Source of the DNA: Paenibacillus sp. JQZ6Y-1
Lineage (GTDB): Bacteria > Bacillota > Bacilli > Paenibacillales > Paenibacillaceae
Length of the DNA stretch: 64,000 bases
Reading direction: 5' to 3'
Assembly: GCF_040719145.1 (NCBI RefSeq)
Contig: NZ_JBFDUZ010000001.1
Coordinates: 1,302,001 to 1,366,000, forward strand
Position numbers and translations under genes: made by a program. The notes beneath the pieces were generated by a model, which was given only the letters and a program-made list of their open reading frames with translations, made no database searches and was not told where the DNA came from. Positions 16,834 through 27,835 of this stretch are shown piece by piece (position 1 is the first letter of the stretch; the number at the start of each line of letters is the position of its first letter).

Positions 16834-19716
16834 ATGACAATCGACGAATCGAACAGACCATCGTTATGGCAATCGTATTATGGACCCAATCTGGGGTACG
16901 TACAGGAGCAGTATGAAAAGTACAAACAAGATCCTCAATCGGTAGATGAGGGGTACCGTGAGCTTTTTGAACGTCATGGGGAACCAGTAGCTCCGGCAGC
17001 GTCCATTTCTGACACGACACGTGAAAGTGGGACAAGTACGCCGGGCAAAGTAGACACCAATCTGTTAAAGAAAGCGGTTGCAGCAGAACGGCTGGTATGG
17101 AACATCCGTACATACGGGCATCTAGCAGCAGATATTGATCCGCTTGGACTCAGCACACCGTCCGATGTACGTCTGCTTGATCCAGAGCAGTATGGTCTCG
17201 GTCAGCGCGATCTGGCGCAGCTTCCTGCATCCTTGATCTGGGAAAATGCACCGGATGAAGCGAAGGACGGCTGGGAAGCGATTCAGATTTTGCGTAAAAA
17301 GTATACCGGTCCACTGGCATACGAATTTTCGCATGTGCATGATGAGCAGGAGCGTAACTGGCTGAACCGCCAGGTAGAAACAAACTCCGCCTCCCAAACC
17401 CTCACCAACGAAGAACGTGTGGAGCTTCTGCACCGTCTCGTGGAAGTGGAACAATTTGAAGAATTCCTGCATAAAACATTTGTAGGACAAAAGCGTTTTT
17501 CCATTGAAGGAAATGACGCGCTCGTACCGATGCTGGATACGATCGTGCGCATCGCTGCGCGCGGTGGCGCTCGTCACGTACTGATGGGTATGGCTCACCG
17601 TGGTCGCCTGAATGTACTGGCACACGTGCTGAACAAGCCGTACGCCAAAATTTTCTCTGAATTCCATCATTCTCCGAACAAGGACATGATTCCATCGGAA
17701 GGCTCGATGGGCATCAACTTTGGCTGGACGGGGGATGTTAAATACCATCTGGGTGCTCGCTACTCTATGAGCAGTGAGAGTCAAAGCTACGACACCCGCC
17801 TGACACTGGCGAACAACCCAAGTCACTTGGAGTACGTGAACCCAGTCGTGGAAGGCTTCACACGCGCGGCGCAGGATGATCGCAGTGAGAAGGGCTATCC
17901 GCGTCAGGATAAGGACAAAGCAGCAGCGATCATTATGCACGGTGACGCGGCATTCGCCGGTGAAGGCATCGTGGCGGAGACGCTGAACTTTAACCAACTG
18001 CCGGGCTTCCAGAACGGCGGTACGATTCACATTATCGTGAACAACCGTCTCGGATTCACAACCGACAGCAAGGACTCCCGTTCTACGCATTATGCGAGTG
18101 ACCTGGCAAAAGGTTATGAGATTCCGGTTGTACACGTGAACGCTGATGATCCCGAAGCATGTATTCGTGCAGCTGAGCTGGCGATGCAATACCGTAACCT
18201 GTTCAAAAAAGATTTCCTGATCGATCTGATCGGTTATCGTCGTTACGGCCATAACGAAGCGGATGATCCAGAAACAACGCAACCGCTCATGTATGGCAAA
18301 GTGAAAAACCATCTGCGTGTCGCTTCGATCTACGGCAAACGCTTGGCGGAGCGTAGCGTAACGCAAAGCGATAAATACGAAGATTTCAAAAATGAAGTAC
18401 AGGATCAGCTGAAAACCATCTATGACGAAGTGAAGCAGAACGAAACGCAAAGCGCATTTGGACCGGTCAATCCGGCAGGCGAAGGTGCTGAACAAGCATC
18501 TAACCAAACTGCTGTACCAGCGCCACTGCTGAACCAAATCAATGAAGGTTTGCTGACTTGGCCGGAAAACTTCAGCGTGTATCCGAAGCTACAGCGTATT
18601 CTGGAACGTCGCCGCAATGCACTGACTCCAGAAGGTCGCGTCGATTGGGGACATGCCGAGACACTGGCATTTGCATCCATTCTGGCAGAAGGCAAGCCGA
18701 TTCGTATTACTGGACAGGATGCGGAGCGTGCAACCTTTGCACATCGTAACCTTGTACTGCATGATGCGAAGACTGGCGAAGAATTCTGCCCACTACATCG
18801 TTTGCCGGAAGCGAAAGCATCATTTGCCATTCATAACAGCCCGCTGTCTGAAGCTGCTGTGATCGGTTTTGAATACGGCTACAATGTATATGCACCAGAG
18901 ACGCTAGTCATCTGGGAAGCTCAGTACGGCGACTTCGTGAATGCGGGTCAGGTACTGATCGACCAATTCATCTCCGCTGGACGCAGCAAATGGACACAGA
19001 AATCCAGTCTCGTTATGCTGCTGCCGCATGGTTATGAAGGTATGGGTCCAGAGCACTCCAGCGCACGTCCAGAGCGTTTCTTGCAGCTGGCGGCTGAAGA
19101 TAACTTTACCGTGGCGAATCTGACCTCTGCTTCTCAGTACTTCCACCTTCTGCGTCGTCAAGCGCTTAGCACAGAAACGGAAGAAGCACGTCCGCTCATC
19201 GTTGTTGCACCGAAAAGTCTGATCCGTAACCAACGTGTAACGGTTCCGGCTGTCGAACTGAGCGAAGGTAGCTTCCGTCCGATTCTGGAACAAACCGGTC
19301 TGGGTGGGAACAAAGATGCGGTTGAACGCGTCCTGCTATGTACTGGTAAAGTAGCAATCGATCTGGAAGAGGCGCTAGAGAAGGAAAAGGATACCGATTT
19401 CTCTTGGCTGCATATTATCCGTGTAGAGCAGCTGTATCCGTTCCCGAAAGAAGAAATCACCAAGGTGCTGTCTGGCTTCAAAAACCTACAGGAAATCATC
19501 TGGGTACAGGAAGAGCCACAAAACATGGGTTACTGGACATACACCGAATCCAGACTGCGTGCGCTGTCTAACGGCATTGACGTCAGCTATATCGGTCGTC
19601 CAGAACGTTCTAGCCCGGCAAGCGGCTACCAGCACGTTCACGCTATTGAGCAACAACGCATCCTGACATCAGCACTCAAACCAAATTCGTTGAAAAACAT
19701 ATCCCTTGGGAGGTAA
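16834..19716 (+). CDS. odhA: 2-oxoglutarate dehydrogenase E1 component
   Basis: This 960-residue thiamine-diphosphate enzyme carries out the decarboxylating step of the 2-oxoglutarate dehydrogenase complex in the TCA cycle. Hallmarks include the N-terminal [43 protein letters not shown], the GDAAFAGEG thiamine/Mg segment near residue 370, [12 protein letters not shown], and C-terminal [21 protein letters not shown] and [15 protein letters not shown] motifs. The length agrees with Bacillus OdhA. GGAGGG precedes the ATG. It is cotranscribed with the E2 gene five nucleotides downstream. E3 (lipoamide dehydrogenase) is not in the window and is usually shared. Confidence 0.97.
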   Translation: MTIDESNRPSLWQSYYGPNLGYVQEQYEKYKQDPQSVDEGYRELFERHGEPVAPAASISDTTRESGTSTPGKVDTNLLKKAVAAERLVWNIRTYGHLAADIDPLGLSTPSDVRLLDPEQYGLGQRDLAQLPASLIWENAPDEAKDGWEAIQILRKKYTGPLAYEFSHVHDEQERNWLNRQVETNSASQTLTNEERVELLHRLVEVEQFEEFLHKTFVGQKRFSIEGNDALVPMLDTIVRIAARGGARHVLMGMAHRGRLNVLAHVLNKPYAKIFSEFHHSPNKDMIPSEGSMGINFGWTGDVKYHLGARYSMSSESQSYDTRLTLANNPSHLEYVNPVVEGFTRAAQDDRSEKGYPRQDKDKAAAIIMHGDAAFAGEGIVAETLNFNQLPGFQNGGTIHIIVNNRLGFTTDSKDSRSTHYASDLAKGYEIPVVHVNADDPEACIRAAELAMQYRNLFKKDFLIDLIGYRRYGHNEADDPETTQPLMYGKVKNHLRVASIYGKRLAERSVTQSDKYEDFKNEVQDQLKTIYDEVKQNETQSAFGPVNPAGEGAEQASNQTAVPAPLLNQINEGLLTWPENFSVYPKLQRILERRRNALTPEGRVDWGHAETLAFASILAEGKPIRITGQDAERATFAHRNLVLHDAKTGEEFCPLHRLPEAKASFAIHNSPLSEAAVIGFEYGYNVYAPETLVIWEAQYGDFVNAGQVLIDQFISAGRSKWTQKSSLVMLLPHGYEGMGPEHSSARPERFLQLAAEDNFTVANLTSASQYFHLLRRQALSTETEEARPLIVVAPKSLIRNQRVTVPAVELSEGSFRPILEQTGLGGNKDAVERVLLCTGKVAIDLEEALEKEKDTDFSWLHIIRVEQLYPFPKEEITKVLSGFKNLQEIIWVQEEPQNMGYWTYTESRLRALSNGIDVSYIGRPERSSPASGYQHVHAIEQQRILTSALKPNSLKNISLGR

Positions 19717-19721
19717 CAGCT

Positions 19722-21017
19722 GTGAGCGAAATTAAAGTACCGGAAATGGGCGAATCAATCACCGAAGGAACCGTATCAAAATGGGTTGTGAAAGAAGGGG
19801 ATACGGTCAGCCAGGGCGATGTTCTACTGGAATTGGAAACAGACAAAGTTAATCTGGAAATTAGTGCCGAAGAAGATGGCGTGATTGAATCGATCACCCG
19901 TCAGGAAGGCGAAACGGTACAGGTTGGTGAATCGGTTGGCGTGATCGGCGCTGGCACAGGCGCTCCTAAAGCGCCAGCAGCACCACCTGCTACACCAGAA
20001 GCGCCACCAGCAAAAGCGGAAGCACCTGCTGCATCGGCTCCTGCCAATGAGCAAGCACGTGAATCCAAAACCGATTTGGCTGCGGCGGCAACGGCTGGCA
20101 AACCGGATAGCGATACGATTGCAACACCGGCAGCACGTAAGCTTGCACGTGAGCGTGGTATTGATCTGAATGCGGTACAGGGCAACGACCCAATCGGTCG
20201 TGTCAAACATGACGATGTACGCAAGCATGACGACAAGCCGACGAACCTCGGCGCACCACCAAGCAAACCAGCTCCACCAGCACCTAAAGCACCAGCAGCG
20301 GATAGCAATCCTGCGAAACCTGCGGATGTTGTACCGATGTCCCGCCGTCGTCGCACGATTGCGAATCGTCTGGTAGAAGCACAGCACAATGCAGCGATGC
20401 TGACTACATTCAACGAAGTCGATATGACTGCGATTCTGGATGTACGTAAACGCCGCAAAGACAAATTCAAGGAAAAGCATGATGTGGGCCTCGGCTTCAT
20501 GTCCTTCTTTACCAAAGCAGTTGTCGGTGCGCTGAAAGCTTATCCGATGGTCAACTCCGAGATTAGCGGCGATGATGTCATCATCAAAAAGTATTATGAC
20601 ATCGGTATTGCCGTATCTGCGAAAGAAGGTCTGGTTGTACCAGTCGTTCGCGATGCAGACCGTCTAGGCTTTGCAGGTATTGAAAAAGAAATCGCCAACC
20701 TCGCTTCCAAAGCGCGTAATAACAGCCTGGCATTGTCCGAGCTGCAAGGCGGTACTTTTACCATCACTAACGGTGGTGTATTCGGTTCCCTGCTGTCCAC
20801 ACCAATCTTGAACGCACCACAGGTCGGTATTCTGGGTATGCACAAAATCCAGCTGCGTCCAGTGGCGATTGATGAGACACGTATGGAAAACCGTCCAATG
20901 ATGTACATCGCTCTGTCGTATGATCACCGGATCATTGATGGCAGCGAAGCAGTAAGCTTCCTCGTGAAAGTAAAAGAATTGCTGGAAGATCCAGAAACAC
21001 TGCTGATCGAAGGCTAA
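19722..21017 (+). CDS. odhB: dihydrolipoyl succinyltransferase E2 of the 2-oxoglutarate dehydrogenase complex
   Basis: This 431-residue E2 core enzyme transfers succinyl from lipoyl-lysine to CoA. Its N-terminal lipoyl domain has Lys42 in [10 protein letters not shown] long Ala/Pro/Lys linker at about residues 85-125 is followed by an E3/E1-binding domain ([16 protein letters not shown]), a second Pro/Ala linker, and the catalytic domain ending in SYDHRIIDG with active-site His402. The start is GTG at 19722 with GGGAGG about 8 nt upstream; no ATG is better placed. It lies 5 nt after odhA, so the two are an operon. Confidence 0.97.
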   Translation: MSEIKVPEMGESITEGTVSKWVVKEGDTVSQGDVLLELETDKVNLEISAEEDGVIESITRQEGETVQVGESVGVIGAGTGAPKAPAAPPATPEAPPAKAEAPAASAPANEQARESKTDLAAAATAGKPDSDTIATPAARKLARERGIDLNAVQGNDPIGRVKHDDVRKHDDKPTNLGAPPSKPAPPAPKAPAADSNPAKPADVVPMSRRRRTIANRLVEAQHNAAMLTTFNEVDMTAILDVRKRRKDKFKEKHDVGLGFMSFFTKAVVGALKAYPMVNSEISGDDVIIKKYYDIGIAVSAKEGLVVPVVRDADRLGFAGIEKEIANLASKARNNSLALSELQGGTFTITNGGVFGSLLSTPILNAPQVGILGMHKIQLRPVAIDETRMENRPMMYIALSYDHRIIDGSEAVSFLVKVKELLEDPETLLIEG

Positions 21018-21093
21018 TCATATCGAATGGTACTTCCATCAACATGGCATCGTAAGTTCATGCTGATGGAAACCACGACAAAGCGTGAACGTC

Positions 21094-21127
21094 AAAAGAG
21101 CTTCTCCTTTATTGGAGAAGCTCTTTT
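21094..21127 (+). terminator. intrinsic terminator of odhAB
   Basis: AAAAGAGCTTCTCC at 21094-21107 pairs perfectly with GGAGAAGCTCTTTT at 21114-21127 over a 6-nt loop. The A/T flanks make it usable in both directions. Confidence 0.9.
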
Positions 21128-21317
21128 AGTTATATTCATCAGCAGATGCAGTAGAAGAGACAAGGATCTGATGCAAACGACAATACTTTCATACAAGAAT
21201 AGTCACGCTACAATTCCCGTTTACAAAACCGCAAAGTTTGAATAGGTTCAATAGTACAGGTCTACGTAGGAGTCGTCTACGACATCTTATACCTATATAC
21301 TGTTGAAACCGACGATT

Positions 21318-22844
21318 TTATACTTTACGAGTAGGCGGCGTCTGATTAGCACGACGCTGTTTTGCCAGCTGGTTAGATTCTTGATTTACTGCCTTCAATA
21401 GACTAATTGCCATCATGACAATTACGAAGGAGAACGGCAGTGCAGCAATGATCATAGTGTTTTGCAAAGCCTGTAATCCACCGGAATATAGCAATACTAG
21501 CGCAATAGCCGTCAGCAGCAAGCCCCAGATCACTTTCAGGAGATTGCTCGGATTTTGCGAACCGTTTGTTGTCATCATACCAAGTACGAAGGTACCGGAA
21601 TCCGCCGATGTAATAAAGAAAATCCCGATAAGTGCAATTGCCAGTAGCGAGATGGCAGAAGCAAATGGAAATGTAGACAGCATACCGAAAAGCGATTGCT
21701 CTGTGGTGAGCGCAGAGATTAATTTGGTGCCGCTACGTTCCAGTGCAATCGCAGAGCCGCCAAATACAGAGAACCAGATAAAGCTAATAATCGAAGGTGC
21801 TAACAGTACATAGGCGACGAATTCGCGGATGGTACGCCCTTTGGAGACACGAGCAATAAAGATACCTACAAACGGCGACCAAGCAATCCACCATGCCCAA
21901 TAGAAGATTGTCCATGTATTAATCCACTCGCGATTTTGCGAATTGAGCGGAGCTAGACGGAAGCTCATATTGATGAAGTTTTGCAAGTATTTGCCGATGG
22001 TATCGGTAAACAGATTCAGTGTAAACAGCGTAGGTCCCAAAATAAATACGAGCAGCATCAGCGCGCCTGCCAGAACCATATTCACATTACTGAGAATACG
22101 AATCCCTTTATCCAGCCCGCTCAGTGCAGATGCGAGGAACATAACGGTCACGATAATAATGATAATAAACTGACTTACAAAGCTGGATGGCATCCCATAG
22201 AGGAATGACAATCCGCCATTAATTTGTACAGCACCAAATCCTAGTGAGGTCGATACCCCGATCACAGTAGCCAAAACAGCGATCACATCAATTGCTTTGC
22301 CGAATTTGCCGCTTGCATACTTGCCCAGAATCGGCGTTAGTGTGACACTAATCAAGCCTGCGCTGCCGCGTCTGAACATGAAATATGCAAGCGACAAGCC
22401 GACCAGACCATAGACTGCCCACGCATGAATCCCCCAATGGAAAAAGGTATACTGCATCGCATCACGAACCGCTTCGGTTGTACCCGTTTCTCCAGTAGGC
22501 GATTGCAGCGCATAGTGGCTAATCGGCTCAGCTGTTCCATAGAATACTAGACCAATCCCAACGCCTGCACTGAATAGCATAGCTACCCAAGTAGGACGGG
22601 AAAATTCCGGCTTGTCTTCCGGTTTGCCAAGCTTGATTTTACCGACAGGGCTGATCATCAGATACAGACAGATCGCAACAAATGCGGTCACAATAATCAA
22701 GTAATACCAGCCAAACGTATTGGTAATAAAGGCTTCCGTCGAAGCGGTAACATCTTCAAAAGCTTGCGGAGCAATAACGCCCACGAGAACCAGAAGCAGC
22801 AAAATAGCTGCCGATACATAAAATACAACAGTTGTTTGTTTCAT
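21318..22844 (-). CDS. BCCT-family betaine/carnitine/choline transporter
   Basis: This 508-residue inner-membrane transporter with 12 predicted helices imports quaternary-ammonium osmolytes such as glycine betaine. The signature Trp-rich helix is clear (INTWTIFYWAWWIAWSPFVGIFIARVSKGRT), as are FSAGVGIGLVFYGTAEP and FFITSADSGTFVLG. The length fits OpuD-type members. The start is taken at MKQTTVVFY (22844); upstream in-frame ATGs lack better ribosome binding sites, and the GGAG present is rather far (about 13 nt). It is a single gene, probably osmotically regulated, but nothing in the sequence shows that directly. Confidence 0.93.
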   Translation of the reverse strand: MKQTTVVFYVSAAILLLLVLVGVIAPQAFEDVTASTEAFITNTFGWYYLIIVTAFVAICLYLMISPVGKIKLGKPEDKPEFSRPTWVAMLFSAGVGIGLVFYGTAEPISHYALQSPTGETGTTEAVRDAMQYTFFHWGIHAWAVYGLVGLSLAYFMFRRGSAGLISVTLTPILGKYASGKFGKAIDVIAVLATVIGVSTSLGFGAVQINGGLSFLYGMPSSFVSQFIIIIIVTVMFLASALSGLDKGIRILSNVNMVLAGALMLLVFILGPTLFTLNLFTDTIGKYLQNFINMSFRLAPLNSQNREWINTWTIFYWAWWIAWSPFVGIFIARVSKGRTIREFVAYVLLAPSIISFIWFSVFGGSAIALERSGTKLISALTTEQSLFGMLSTFPFASAISLLAIALIGIFFITSADSGTFVLGMMTTNGSQNPSNLLKVIWGLLLTAIALVLLYSGGLQALQNTMIIAALPFSFVIVMMAISLLKAVNQESNQLAKQRRANQTPPTRKV

Positions 22845-23268
22845 GGGTGTGTAACAGCTCCTCATCGTAATTGGCATGCAGAACGTATTCATAAACTAAG
22901 TAGAAGGATGAATAACTGCGGGTATATTCTATAAAAATGAATATACAGCCAGAATGTAGTACGTATGTCTTGAATCAATACTCTTGTTCTGTTGCCAGCT
23001 TGCCAGCTGCAAAACGCGACTTCCAGTATACCGAAATCAAAATGTCATTGCAAAACATAACACAACCTATTCCTTCACAGGAAGGATGAGTAGCGACTAT
23101 ACCCATTTCAAAAGGCATAATGTACTCAACTTTTACCTGTTGTTTCCAGAAGTGCATACAAGCGATACTATTAAATAAGCAATCATGCGGTATAATAAAC
23201 AAGATGAAACCGTTTTATATTGAAATCCCAATCACAGATGGATATTAACCCGTAAGGAGGCTACATAG
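22845..23268. other. divergent intergenic region between the BCCT transporter and an acetyltransferase
   Basis: This 424-nt region is AT-rich and must hold promoters for both divergent genes. A TATAAT-like hexamer at about 23191-23196 precedes the acetyltransferase but lacks a good -35. I see no gene, repeat or clear operator. Confidence 0.4.
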
Positions 23269-23814
23269 ATGGTAATTGACGACAAAAGTTATGACATTAA
23301 GGGATTAAGCTATATCATCCGCTGTGCGAAACCGGACGATGCAGAAAGTCTGGCAGAGGTGCGCCTACAAATTGACGGTGAAACGGAAAACATGGATCGC
23401 CGCCGTGGAGAAGCATATATGGAGCCGGATGGATTTGCAGCACTGATTCAAAATGATCTGGACAATCCAACCAATCTGTTTCTAGTGGCGGAAGCCAATG
23501 GACGCATTGTGGGGTATTCTCGCTGCGAAGGCAGTCCACTTAGTCGGATGGCGCATAAGGTGGAATTTGGTGTTGGTGTCATCCGAGACTACTGGGGACA
23601 TGGAATCGGCAGACAGCTGCTGGATCGCTCTGTGGAGTGGTCGGATGAGACTGGTATTCAGAAAATGACGCTGCATGTGATCGAAACCAATGTCAAAGCA
23701 ATTGATATGTACAAAAAGGTCGGCTTTGAGATTGAAGGGGTATTGAAGCGTGATCGACTGCTGGCAGACGGTAATTATTACAATACCATCGCGATGGGAC
23801 GCTTTAGATTGTAA
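23269..23814 (+). CDS. GNAT acetyltransferase
   Basis: This 181-residue GNAT-fold protein has the acetyl-CoA loop RDYWGHGIGRQLLDRSVEW, then TLHVIETNVKAIDMYKKVGFEIEGVLKRDRLLADGNYYNTIAMGRFRL, the classic C-terminal half of small-molecule or aminoglycoside-type acetyltransferases. TAAGGAGG precedes the ATG. It is followed by a strong terminator. The substrate is not deducible. Confidence 0.9.
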   Translation: MVIDDKSYDIKGLSYIIRCAKPDDAESLAEVRLQIDGETENMDRRRGEAYMEPDGFAALIQNDLDNPTNLFLVAEANGRIVGYSRCEGSPLSRMAHKVEFGVGVIRDYWGHGIGRQLLDRSVEWSDETGIQKMTLHVIETNVKAIDMYKKVGFEIEGVLKRDRLLADGNYYNTIAMGRFRL

Positions 23815-23934
23815 TTTTTTTCTGTTGAACATATGATTTTTGAATACATGGTTGGCAGCTTTATTATGTTTCTTATGGGACTTCAATACAATACAGTGTT
23901 AATAGATGCAATATCAATACCATATACCTATCTT

Positions 23935-23972
23935 AACCAGCCGTATGATGAATGTCATACGGCTGGTTTTTT
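23935..23972 (+). terminator. intrinsic terminator
   Basis: AACCAGCCGTATGA at 23935-23948 pairs perfectly with 23955-23968 and ends in a T6 tract. The following stretch to 24168 should hold the promoter of the next gene, but I see no convincing hexamer pair. Confidence 0.88.
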
Positions 23973-24168
23973 CATGAAAATAATATGAATTTCATAAGAC
24001 GGCAAGCAAGGTATGATTAGACCCAAAGGGGTATGGTTAAATGTAGACATATAAGATGACTGATAATGAGGATGTTTTGGTGGACAAGAAGATCGTAATG
24101 TATCAACAGTTCATCATTATCTATTCATTCGTACTATTCGGTACATACAGAAAGACAGGAGTGGTAAC

Positions 24169-25626
24169 ATGAGTACGATTCAACCAGATCAACATGATGA
24201 AGCAAGTCGCAAAGCATTTTTGCGCAAAATCATTCTTATTTCTACGCTAGGTGGTCTGTTATTTGGCTACGATACGGGTGTCATTAACGGTGCGCTGCCG
24301 TTTATGTCCGCACCGGATCAGCTCAATCTGACCTCATTGACGGAAGGTATGGTAACCAGTTCCTTGCTGCTTGGTGCTGCATTTGGTGCAGTACTAGGTG
24401 GACGACTGGCAGATGCAATTGGACGTAGACAAAGTATTCGCTATTTGGCGGTATTGTTTTTCTGTGCGACCATCGGTTCTGCACTGGCGCCGAATGTGCC
24501 AGTGATGGTCATTTGCCGACTGATTCTCGGTTTGGCGGTTGGTGGTGCATCGGTTACCGTGCCATCGTATCTGGCGGAGATTGCTCCAGCCAATCAACGC
24601 GGCGGGATCGTGACGCGCAATGAGCTGATGATCGTTAGCGGTCAGCTACTCGCGTTCATATTTAACGCGATTCTCGGTACAACGCTTGGTCACAATGGGC
24701 ATATCTGGCGTTATATGCTGGCAATGGCATCAATTCCGGCAGTATTCCTTTTCATCGGTATGTTCCGCGTACCGGAAAGCCCGCGTTGGCTCGTGACACA
24801 AGATGAACCGAAACGAGCATTGCGCATTTTGAAGCGGATGCGCAGTATAAAGCAAGCAACACGCGAATTAAAAGAAATCAAAACGAATGCGGAAGTAGAA
24901 GAAGATACAGAACAGGCAGGGTTCCGCGATCTAGCTACACCGTGGATTCGTCGGATCGTCCTAATTGGTATCGGAATCGGGGTCGTACAGCAGATTACAG
25001 GTGTAAACTCCATTATGTATTACGGAACGGAAATTTTACGTCAATCCGGTTTTGGAACCAATGCGGCGCTGATCGGGAATATTGCCAATGGCGTAATCTC
25101 GGTAGCGGCAACCTTCCTCGGTATGTGGCTGGTCGGTCGCGTCGGTCGTCGTCCTATGCTGCTTACTGGTCTGATCGGTACAACGACAGCATTGCTGCTG
25201 ATTGCCATCTTCTCCAATGCACTAATCGGTACGGCAGCACTGCCGTATGTGATTCTCGGACTAACGGTTACGTTCCTTGCATTCCAGCAAGGGGCTGTAT
25301 CACCTGTCACATGGTTAATGCTGTCTGAAGTATTTCCACAGCGCCTGCGTGGTTTCGGTATGGGAGTTAGTGTATTTTGCAGCTGGATGGTGAACTTTTC
25401 CGTCGGCTTGCTGTTCCCGATCTTGACCGGTAGCATTGGGATGTCGTGGACATTCTATGTATTCGTAGCGCTTGGTGTGATCGCAATTGGTTTTATCCTC
25501 AAATTCCTGCCAGAAACGAAAGGGCTGACGTTGGAGCAGGTCGAACAAAAATTCCGTGCCTTTGGAGATGACGCCGCTGCTGCGGTAAATAACAACAAGG
25601 ATGGAAATGCTGCTCTAAAAGGGTAA
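24169..25626 (+). CDS. iolT: MFS sugar porter, myo-inositol transporter IolT-like
   Basis: This 485-residue, 12-helix MFS sugar:H+ symporter follows Bacillus IolT closely: [22 protein letters not shown], then [70 protein letters not shown] and [19 protein letters not shown] precedes the ATG. The downstream aldo/keto reductase resembles IolS, so the pair is probably tied to inositol or a related polyol. The inositol catabolic genes themselves are not in the window. The substrate is an inference from resemblance and context. Confidence 0.85.
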   Translation: MSTIQPDQHDEASRKAFLRKIILISTLGGLLFGYDTGVINGALPFMSAPDQLNLTSLTEGMVTSSLLLGAAFGAVLGGRLADAIGRRQSIRYLAVLFFCATIGSALAPNVPVMVICRLILGLAVGGASVTVPSYLAEIAPANQRGGIVTRNELMIVSGQLLAFIFNAILGTTLGHNGHIWRYMLAMASIPAVFLFIGMFRVPESPRWLVTQDEPKRALRILKRMRSIKQATRELKEIKTNAEVEEDTEQAGFRDLATPWIRRIVLIGIGIGVVQQITGVNSIMYYGTEILRQSGFGTNAALIGNIANGVISVAATFLGMWLVGRVGRRPMLLTGLIGTTTALLLIAIFSNALIGTAALPYVILGLTVTFLAFQQGAVSPVTWLMLSEVFPQRLRGFGMGVSVFCSWMVNFSVGLLFPILTGSIGMSWTFYVFVALGVIAIGFILKFLPETKGLTLEQVEQKFRAFGDDAAAAVNNNKDGNAALKG

Positions 25627-25726
25627 GCCCAACGATTCTATATTACTGAGTTGGAATATAGGAACGTTATTGCATGAATAGACTGCTATAATTGATAGCA
25701 TAAGCATCATATCCATGTACAAACAG

Positions 25727-25776
25727 AAAGGGACAAATCTTGATGTCGTTATGACAGAAAGGGTTTGTCCCTTTTT
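25727..25776 (+). terminator. intrinsic terminator after iolT-like gene
   Basis: AAAGGGACAAA at 25727-25737 pairs with TTTGTCCCTTT at 25764-25774 over a 26-nt loop and continues into five T. Confidence 0.8.
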
Positions 25777-25922
25777 GATATGTTTAGGGAAAAAGTAAGA
25801 AGGGTATTGAACGTTACGGCGTGCATAGCCTTTGTTGTTGTTGAGATGCTGATATGGCATCAGTATGAACATGCACAATGACGATCTGGCTGATTACAAG
25901 GATGTTTTATATGTAACGTCTA

Positions 25923-25954
25923 AGCGGAATGGCGTATCGCTATCCGCTATACGC
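25923..25954 (+). repeat. two interleaved inverted repeats upstream of the IolS-like gene
   Basis: AGCGGA (25923-25928) complements TCCGCT (25943-25948), and GCGTAT (25932-25937) complements ATACGC (25949-25954). The order A-B-A'-B' allows either a pseudoknot or two mutually exclusive hairpins. It is located about 45 nt before the start codon. Confidence 0.5.
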
Positions 25955-25996
25955 AAGTCCATTTTATCGTGCAGGAAGGAAAGGAGATTGTACAGA

Positions 25997-26959
25997 ATGA
26001 GACAGCAAGTACGCATTGGCACTACCGATCTACTCGTAACACCGATTGGACTTGGCACTAACAAGGTTGGTGGTCATAATCTGTTCCCAAACCTGAATGA
26101 CGAAGAGGGGAAAGCTATCGTTCGTGAAGCGCTGGATCTCGGAATCAACTTCTTGGATACCGCGTATATCTACGGACCAGAGCATTCCGAACGACTGATT
26201 GGCGAAGTATTAAAAGAAACCGGGAAACGTGATAGTGTGATACTCGCTACCAAGGGTGCGCATAAGATTGGCGATGATGGTAAAACGACCATCGACAACT
26301 CTCCAGCATTTCTGCGGGAACAAGTCGAGAATAGCTTAAAGCGTCTGCAAACCGATCATATTGATCTATACTATATTCATTTTCCAGATGAGCATACGCC
26401 CAAAGACGAAGCAGTTGGCGAATTGAAAAAGCTGAAGGATGAAGGCAAGATTGGTTCGATTGGCGTATCTAACTTCTCGTTGGAGCAGCTCAAGCAAGCG
26501 AATATTCATGGTGACGTAGATGTACTGCAATCTAACTATAATTTGCTGGAACGCGAAGTAGAAGAGGAGTATTTCCCTTATTTAATCGAAAATAAAATCT
26601 CCTTTGTTCCTTATTTCCCATTAGCCTCCGGTCTGCTCGGCGGCAAATATAATAAGGATACTCAGCTGAGTGATAGCCAAAAGAAAAAGCCGCTGTTCAA
26701 AGACGGTAATTATGAAAAGAATCTGGCGAAGATACAACATCTGCATCAAATCGCCAAAGATTTGAACAGCGAGGTTGCCAATGTTGTACTGGCTTGGTAC
26801 CTAACACGCGAGCCGATTGATGTGGTCATTCCGGGTACTAAGGACAAACACCAGCTGCATAATAACCTCAAAACACTGGATGTGAAGCTATCACCAGAAC
26901 AGATCCAGCATATCGACGAGGTATTCGCACCACAGCCTCAAGGCGCCAATCAATCCTAA
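25997..26959 (+). CDS. aldo/keto reductase, IolS-like
   Basis: This 320-residue NADP(H)-dependent (beta/alpha)8 oxidoreductase has the catalytic tetrad visible as Asp54 and Tyr59 (DTAYIYG), Lys86 (LATKGAHK) and His128 (YYIHFPD). The text LGTNKVGGHNLFPNLNDEEGKA, PDEHTPKDEAV and IGVSNFSLEQLKQAN is strikingly like Bacillus IolS (AKR11 group). AAAGGAGA lies 9 nt before the ATG at 25997; longer in-frame readings have no ribosome binding site. It is separated from the IolT-like gene by a terminator, so it has its own promoter. The physiological substrate of IolS proteins is unsettled. Confidence 0.9.
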   Translation: MRQQVRIGTTDLLVTPIGLGTNKVGGHNLFPNLNDEEGKAIVREALDLGINFLDTAYIYGPEHSERLIGEVLKETGKRDSVILATKGAHKIGDDGKTTIDNSPAFLREQVENSLKRLQTDHIDLYYIHFPDEHTPKDEAVGELKKLKDEGKIGSIGVSNFSLEQLKQANIHGDVDVLQSNYNLLEREVEEEYFPYLIENKISFVPYFPLASGLLGGKYNKDTQLSDSQKKKPLFKDGNYEKNLAKIQHLHQIAKDLNSEVANVVLAWYLTREPIDVVIPGTKDKHQLHNNLKTLDVKLSPEQIQHIDEVFAPQPQGANQS

Positions 26960-27052
26960 GCATACAGACAGCAGACATTCGTACAGCTGTACGGATATGC
27001 TGAAATACAAAATGTAAAATGAAAAAATCAGATCCAAAGGATCGAAATAGTG

Positions 27053-27091
27053 AAGTCGGTGCTGGACCATCCAAGGTTCCACCGACTTTTT
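27053..27091 (+). terminator. intrinsic terminator
   Basis: AAGTCGGTG at 27053-27061 pairs with CACCGACTT at 27080-27088 and runs into T5. It closes the aldo/keto reductase transcript. A TATAAT at 27208-27213 may serve the next gene but has no clear -35. Confidence 0.78.
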
Positions 27092-27299
27092 CTATATCAA
27101 TTTTGAATATCCATACCTATAAATTAAAATTTCAATATATGAAAAATTCATAATAGAAACCATAGCCGTACCTTGTTCCTTGATTCGAATCTCATCCTAC
27201 GAACGGGTATAATAAGAAAAGCTACACAGCAAGAAATACTCAGTAAAAAGAACAGCTATCGAGCAAAGCAATCATCAGAAAATGGTAGGTGAACACAGT

Positions 27300-27809
27300 A
27301 TGAACAAGTCCAATACGCATGTCCGGCATACTCAGCCATCCGATGCCGATCCGCATCCAGCTTCCCTTTCCAAACAAAATCATCGCAAATCCATGTATCG
27401 TCAGAGTATGAAATGGCGTATGCTGTATGCGATAGCCGCTCTGCTAACGATGGTGCTTGGTCTGGCATCACGTCGCTATGATTATCTGCTTCCAACATGG
27501 TTGGCGGAACAGGCAGGGGATGCGTTATGGGCAGGAATGATTTATTGGGGGCTGCGTCTATTGACGGTGCCTCGTCGTATAGGGATTGCACTGCTAGGGG
27601 CGTTGTTTTTCAGCTATGGGATCGAATGTAGTCAGTTGTATCAGGCAGAGTGGATCAACGCTATTCGCGCCACGACACTTGGCGCACTGGTGCTGGGACA
27701 TGGATTTCTAGTAGCGGATTTGTTTCGGTACACCGCAGGCGTTTTATGTATGTACATAATCGATATCCTCATCATGAAGAAGCAACAGCAACGTATATTT
27801 CATTTATAA
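27300..27809 (+). CDS. DUF2809-family small integral membrane protein
   Basis: This 169-residue protein has a charged N-terminal tail of about 40 residues, then four or so hydrophobic helices. The family pattern is clear: an Arg-Arg-Tyr near the first helix, GDALWAGMIYWGLRLL, FFSYGIECSQLYQAEWINAIRATTLGALVLGHGFLVADLFRYTAGV. AGGTGA 7 nt before the ATG at 27300 favours it over the ATG at 27282. The function is unknown. It is followed 26 nt later by another small gene, so they may be cotranscribed. Confidence 0.85.
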   Translation: MNKSNTHVRHTQPSDADPHPASLSKQNHRKSMYRQSMKWRMLYAIAALLTMVLGLASRRYDYLLPTWLAEQAGDALWAGMIYWGLRLLTVPRRIGIALLGALFFSYGIECSQLYQAEWINAIRATTLGALVLGHGFLVADLFRYTAGVLCMYIIDILIMKKQQQRIFHL

Positions 27810-27835
27810 TCCATCGATAGACAGGAGAGTAGAAC

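Noticed and set aside
17122..18537. 471-codon open frame on the minus strand inside odhA
   Set aside because: It is an antisense shadow of a strongly conserved gene with high codon bias; no start signals and Cys/His/Arg-rich composition typical of antisense frames.
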